The notes beneath the pieces were generated by a model, which did not search any database, was not told the DNA's origin, and saw nothing but the letters and a program-made list of their open reading frames with translations. From Streptomyces spororaveus (lineage in GTDB: Bacteria; Actinomycetota; Actinomycetes; Streptomycetales; Streptomycetaceae), in assembly GCF_016755875.1 (NCBI RefSeq), contig NZ_BNED01000005.1:7825501-7889500 (forward strand): a DNA stretch of 64,000 nt, read 5' to 3'. Positions 62,948 to 64,000 of this stretch are shown here, piece after piece. Every line of letters begins with the position of its first letter. Within the stretch, counting starts at the first letter, position 1. The position numbers and the translations under genes are program-made.

Positions 62948-63831
62948 CGGAAACCGTGATAGAGGCGGAGGGCCTCGGGCTGCGCCACGGACGCCGGGGA
63001 GGCTGGGCGCTGCGCGACTGCACCTTCCGCCTCCCCGAGGGCCGGGTGTGCGCGGTCGTCGGCCCCAACGGCGCCGGGAAGTCCTCTCTGCTCGCCCTTG
63101 CCGCCGGCCTCCTGCTCCCCACGGAGGGCACCCTGCGGACGGCGCCGCGCGAGACACTCGCGTACGTCGGGCAGGACAAGCCGCTCTACCCGCAGCTCAC
63201 CATCGGCGAGACCCTGCGGATGGGCCGCGAGCTCAACCCGGAGCGCTGGGACGCCACGACGGCGCAGCGGATCGTCGAGGCCGGGGGGCTCGACCCGCGC
63301 ACCAAGGTCCGTACCCTCTCCGGCGGGCAGCGCACCCGCGTGGCGCTGGCTCTGGCCCTCGGAAAGCGACCCGTCCTGATGCTCCTCGACGAGCCGATGG
63401 CCGACCTCGACCCGCTCGCCCGGCTTGAGCTCATGGGCGCCCTGATGGCCGATGCCGCCGAGAACGGCACCTCCGTGGTGATGTCCTCGCACATCCTCAC
63501 CGAGCTGGAGGGCGCCTGCGACCACCTCCTCCTCGTCGACCGCGGCCGGATCCGCCTGTGCGGCCCCATCGACGAGGTCGGCGCGGCCCACCGGCTGCTC
63601 ACCGGCCCCGTCGCCGCCGCCACCCAGCTCGCCGCCCACACCGTCGTCGAGTCCCGTACGACGGGCCGCCAGCTCACCGCCCTGGTGCGGCCGACGGGGC
63701 CGGTCGACAGCCGGGTCTGGCAGCCCGAGAACCCGACCCTGGAGGAAATCCTGCTCGCCCACCTGCGTTCCCCCGATGCCCCGTCCTTCACCACCGGGGA
63801 CTCCCTCACCACGACAGGAGTGCGGGCATGA
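62944..63831 (+). CDS. ABC transporter ATP-binding protein
   Basis: 295 aa. Walker A GPNGAGKSSLLALA (about residues 40-53), Q-loop YVGQDKPLYPQL, signature LSGGQRTRVALALALG, Walker B LMLLDEPMADLDPLARL and the switch His in SSHILTELEG. A C-terminal extension of about 80 aa follows. ATG overlaps the GntR stop and the stop overlaps the permease start, so the three genes form a coupled operon. Confidence 0.95.
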   Translation: MTETVIEAEGLGLRHGRRGGWALRDCTFRLPEGRVCAVVGPNGAGKSSLLALAAGLLLPTEGTLRTAPRETLAYVGQDKPLYPQLTIGETLRMGRELNPERWDATTAQRIVEAGGLDPRTKVRTLSGGQRTRVALALALGKRPVLMLLDEPMADLDPLARLELMGALMADAAENGTSVVMSSHILTELEGACDHLLLVDRGRIRLCGPIDEVGAAHRLLTGPVAAATQLAAHTVVESRTTGRQLTALVRPTGPVDSRVWQPENPTLEEILLAHLRSPDAPSFTTGDSLTTTGVRA

Positions 63832-64000
63832 GCGGCCTGGCGCTGAAGGGCCCGTACTGGGTCGCCGCCCGTCAGCACCGGCGCGCACTGTGGGGGGTGC
63901 CCGCCGTCGTGGCCGCCGGTCTCGTCGCCGTGGTCGCCCTGCGTTCCTGGGCCGAGGGCCCGAACTCGGGCGGGGCGGGCGGGCCGGTCCCGAACGACGG
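63828..64000 (+). CDS. ABC transporter permease (cut by window edge)
   Basis: Partial, 57 codons. ATG 63828 has AGGAG 7 nt upstream and overlaps the ATPase stop. The visible part is a cytoplasmic N-terminus (LALKGPYWVAARQHRRALWG) and a first membrane helix (VPAVVAAGLVAVVAL), typical of an ABC-2 type exporter permease. Confidence 0.85.
   Translation, partial: MSGLALKGPYWVAARQHRRALWGVPAVVAAGLVAVVALRSWAEGPNSGGAGGPVPND

Overview
The window is a stretch of high-GC actinobacterial chromosome, almost certainly Streptomyces. The signs are extreme GC at third codon positions, GTG and occasional TTG starts, ATGA/GTGA translational coupling, several apparently leaderless promoters, families such as DUF2252, GAP, DUF6325, DUF4916 and CehA/McbA PHP enzymes, and relics of IS701- and IS5-family elements. 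No rRNA, tRNA, CRISPR array or prophage was recognised. About 60 genes are supported. Both window ends cut through a gene: a histidine kinase on the left and an ABC permease on the right.

Layout. (1) 1-4.4 kb: a two-component system, divergent from a coupled GT2 / DUF2064 / methyltransferase operon, then two truncated gene remnants fused head to head. (2) 4.4-10 kb: helR, a rifamycin-protection RNA polymerase factor with a rifamycin-associated element (RAE) upstream, a membrane protein and a DHA2 MFS transporter. (3) 10-14.3 kb: DUF2252, a YihY/BrkB membrane protein with a coupled leader ORF, a GAP-family protein, DUF6325 and SHOCT proteins. (4) 14.3-17.9 kb: a polar amino-acid binding lipoprotein, an Orn/Lys/Arg-decarboxylase-like enzyme and a divergent LysR regulator. 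(5) 17.9-19.9 kb: a TetR gene with two matching palindromic operators, divergent from NTF2-like and NmrA-like genes. (6) 19.9-21.8 kb: a mobile-element hotspot in which a CTAG-flanked MITE abuts a CTAG-flanked IS701-family shell carrying a NUDIX gene. (7) 21.8-27.9 kb: an alpha/beta hydrolase, a stand-alone MurG paralogue, a CMD-like protein, and a permease / membrane protein / M20 dipeptidase operon. (8) 28-35.4 kb: six minus-strand genes (carotenoid-oxygenase family, SRPBCC, MFS exporter, STAND-like regulator, NTF2-like, cytochrome P450) that look like a small uncharacterised metabolic module. (9) 35.8-42.9 kb: a SUKH protein, HPP protein, DHFR-like protein, ClC channel and CutA. (10) 42.9-44.3 kb: an alanyl-tRNA synthetase catalytic-core paralogue behind a 22-codon leader peptide ending in three Ala codons and an apparent attenuator. 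(11) 44.4-51.5 kb: a secreted PHP/beta-propeller protein, an SDR/TetR divergent pair, and small secreted and enzymatic proteins. (12) 51.5-56.3 kb: the xanthine dehydrogenase operon xdhABC. (13) 56.5-64 kb: a lipase-like hydrolase, a second DHFR-like protein, a secreted protein with three nearly identical tandem domains, small membrane and secreted proteins, and a GntR(YtrA)-ABC operon with a perfect palindromic operator.

The most unusual items are the AlaRS-core gene with its candidate alanine attenuator, the IS701 shell carrying a NUDIX gene, the triplicated secreted domain, and the P450/carotenoid-oxygenase/STAND module.
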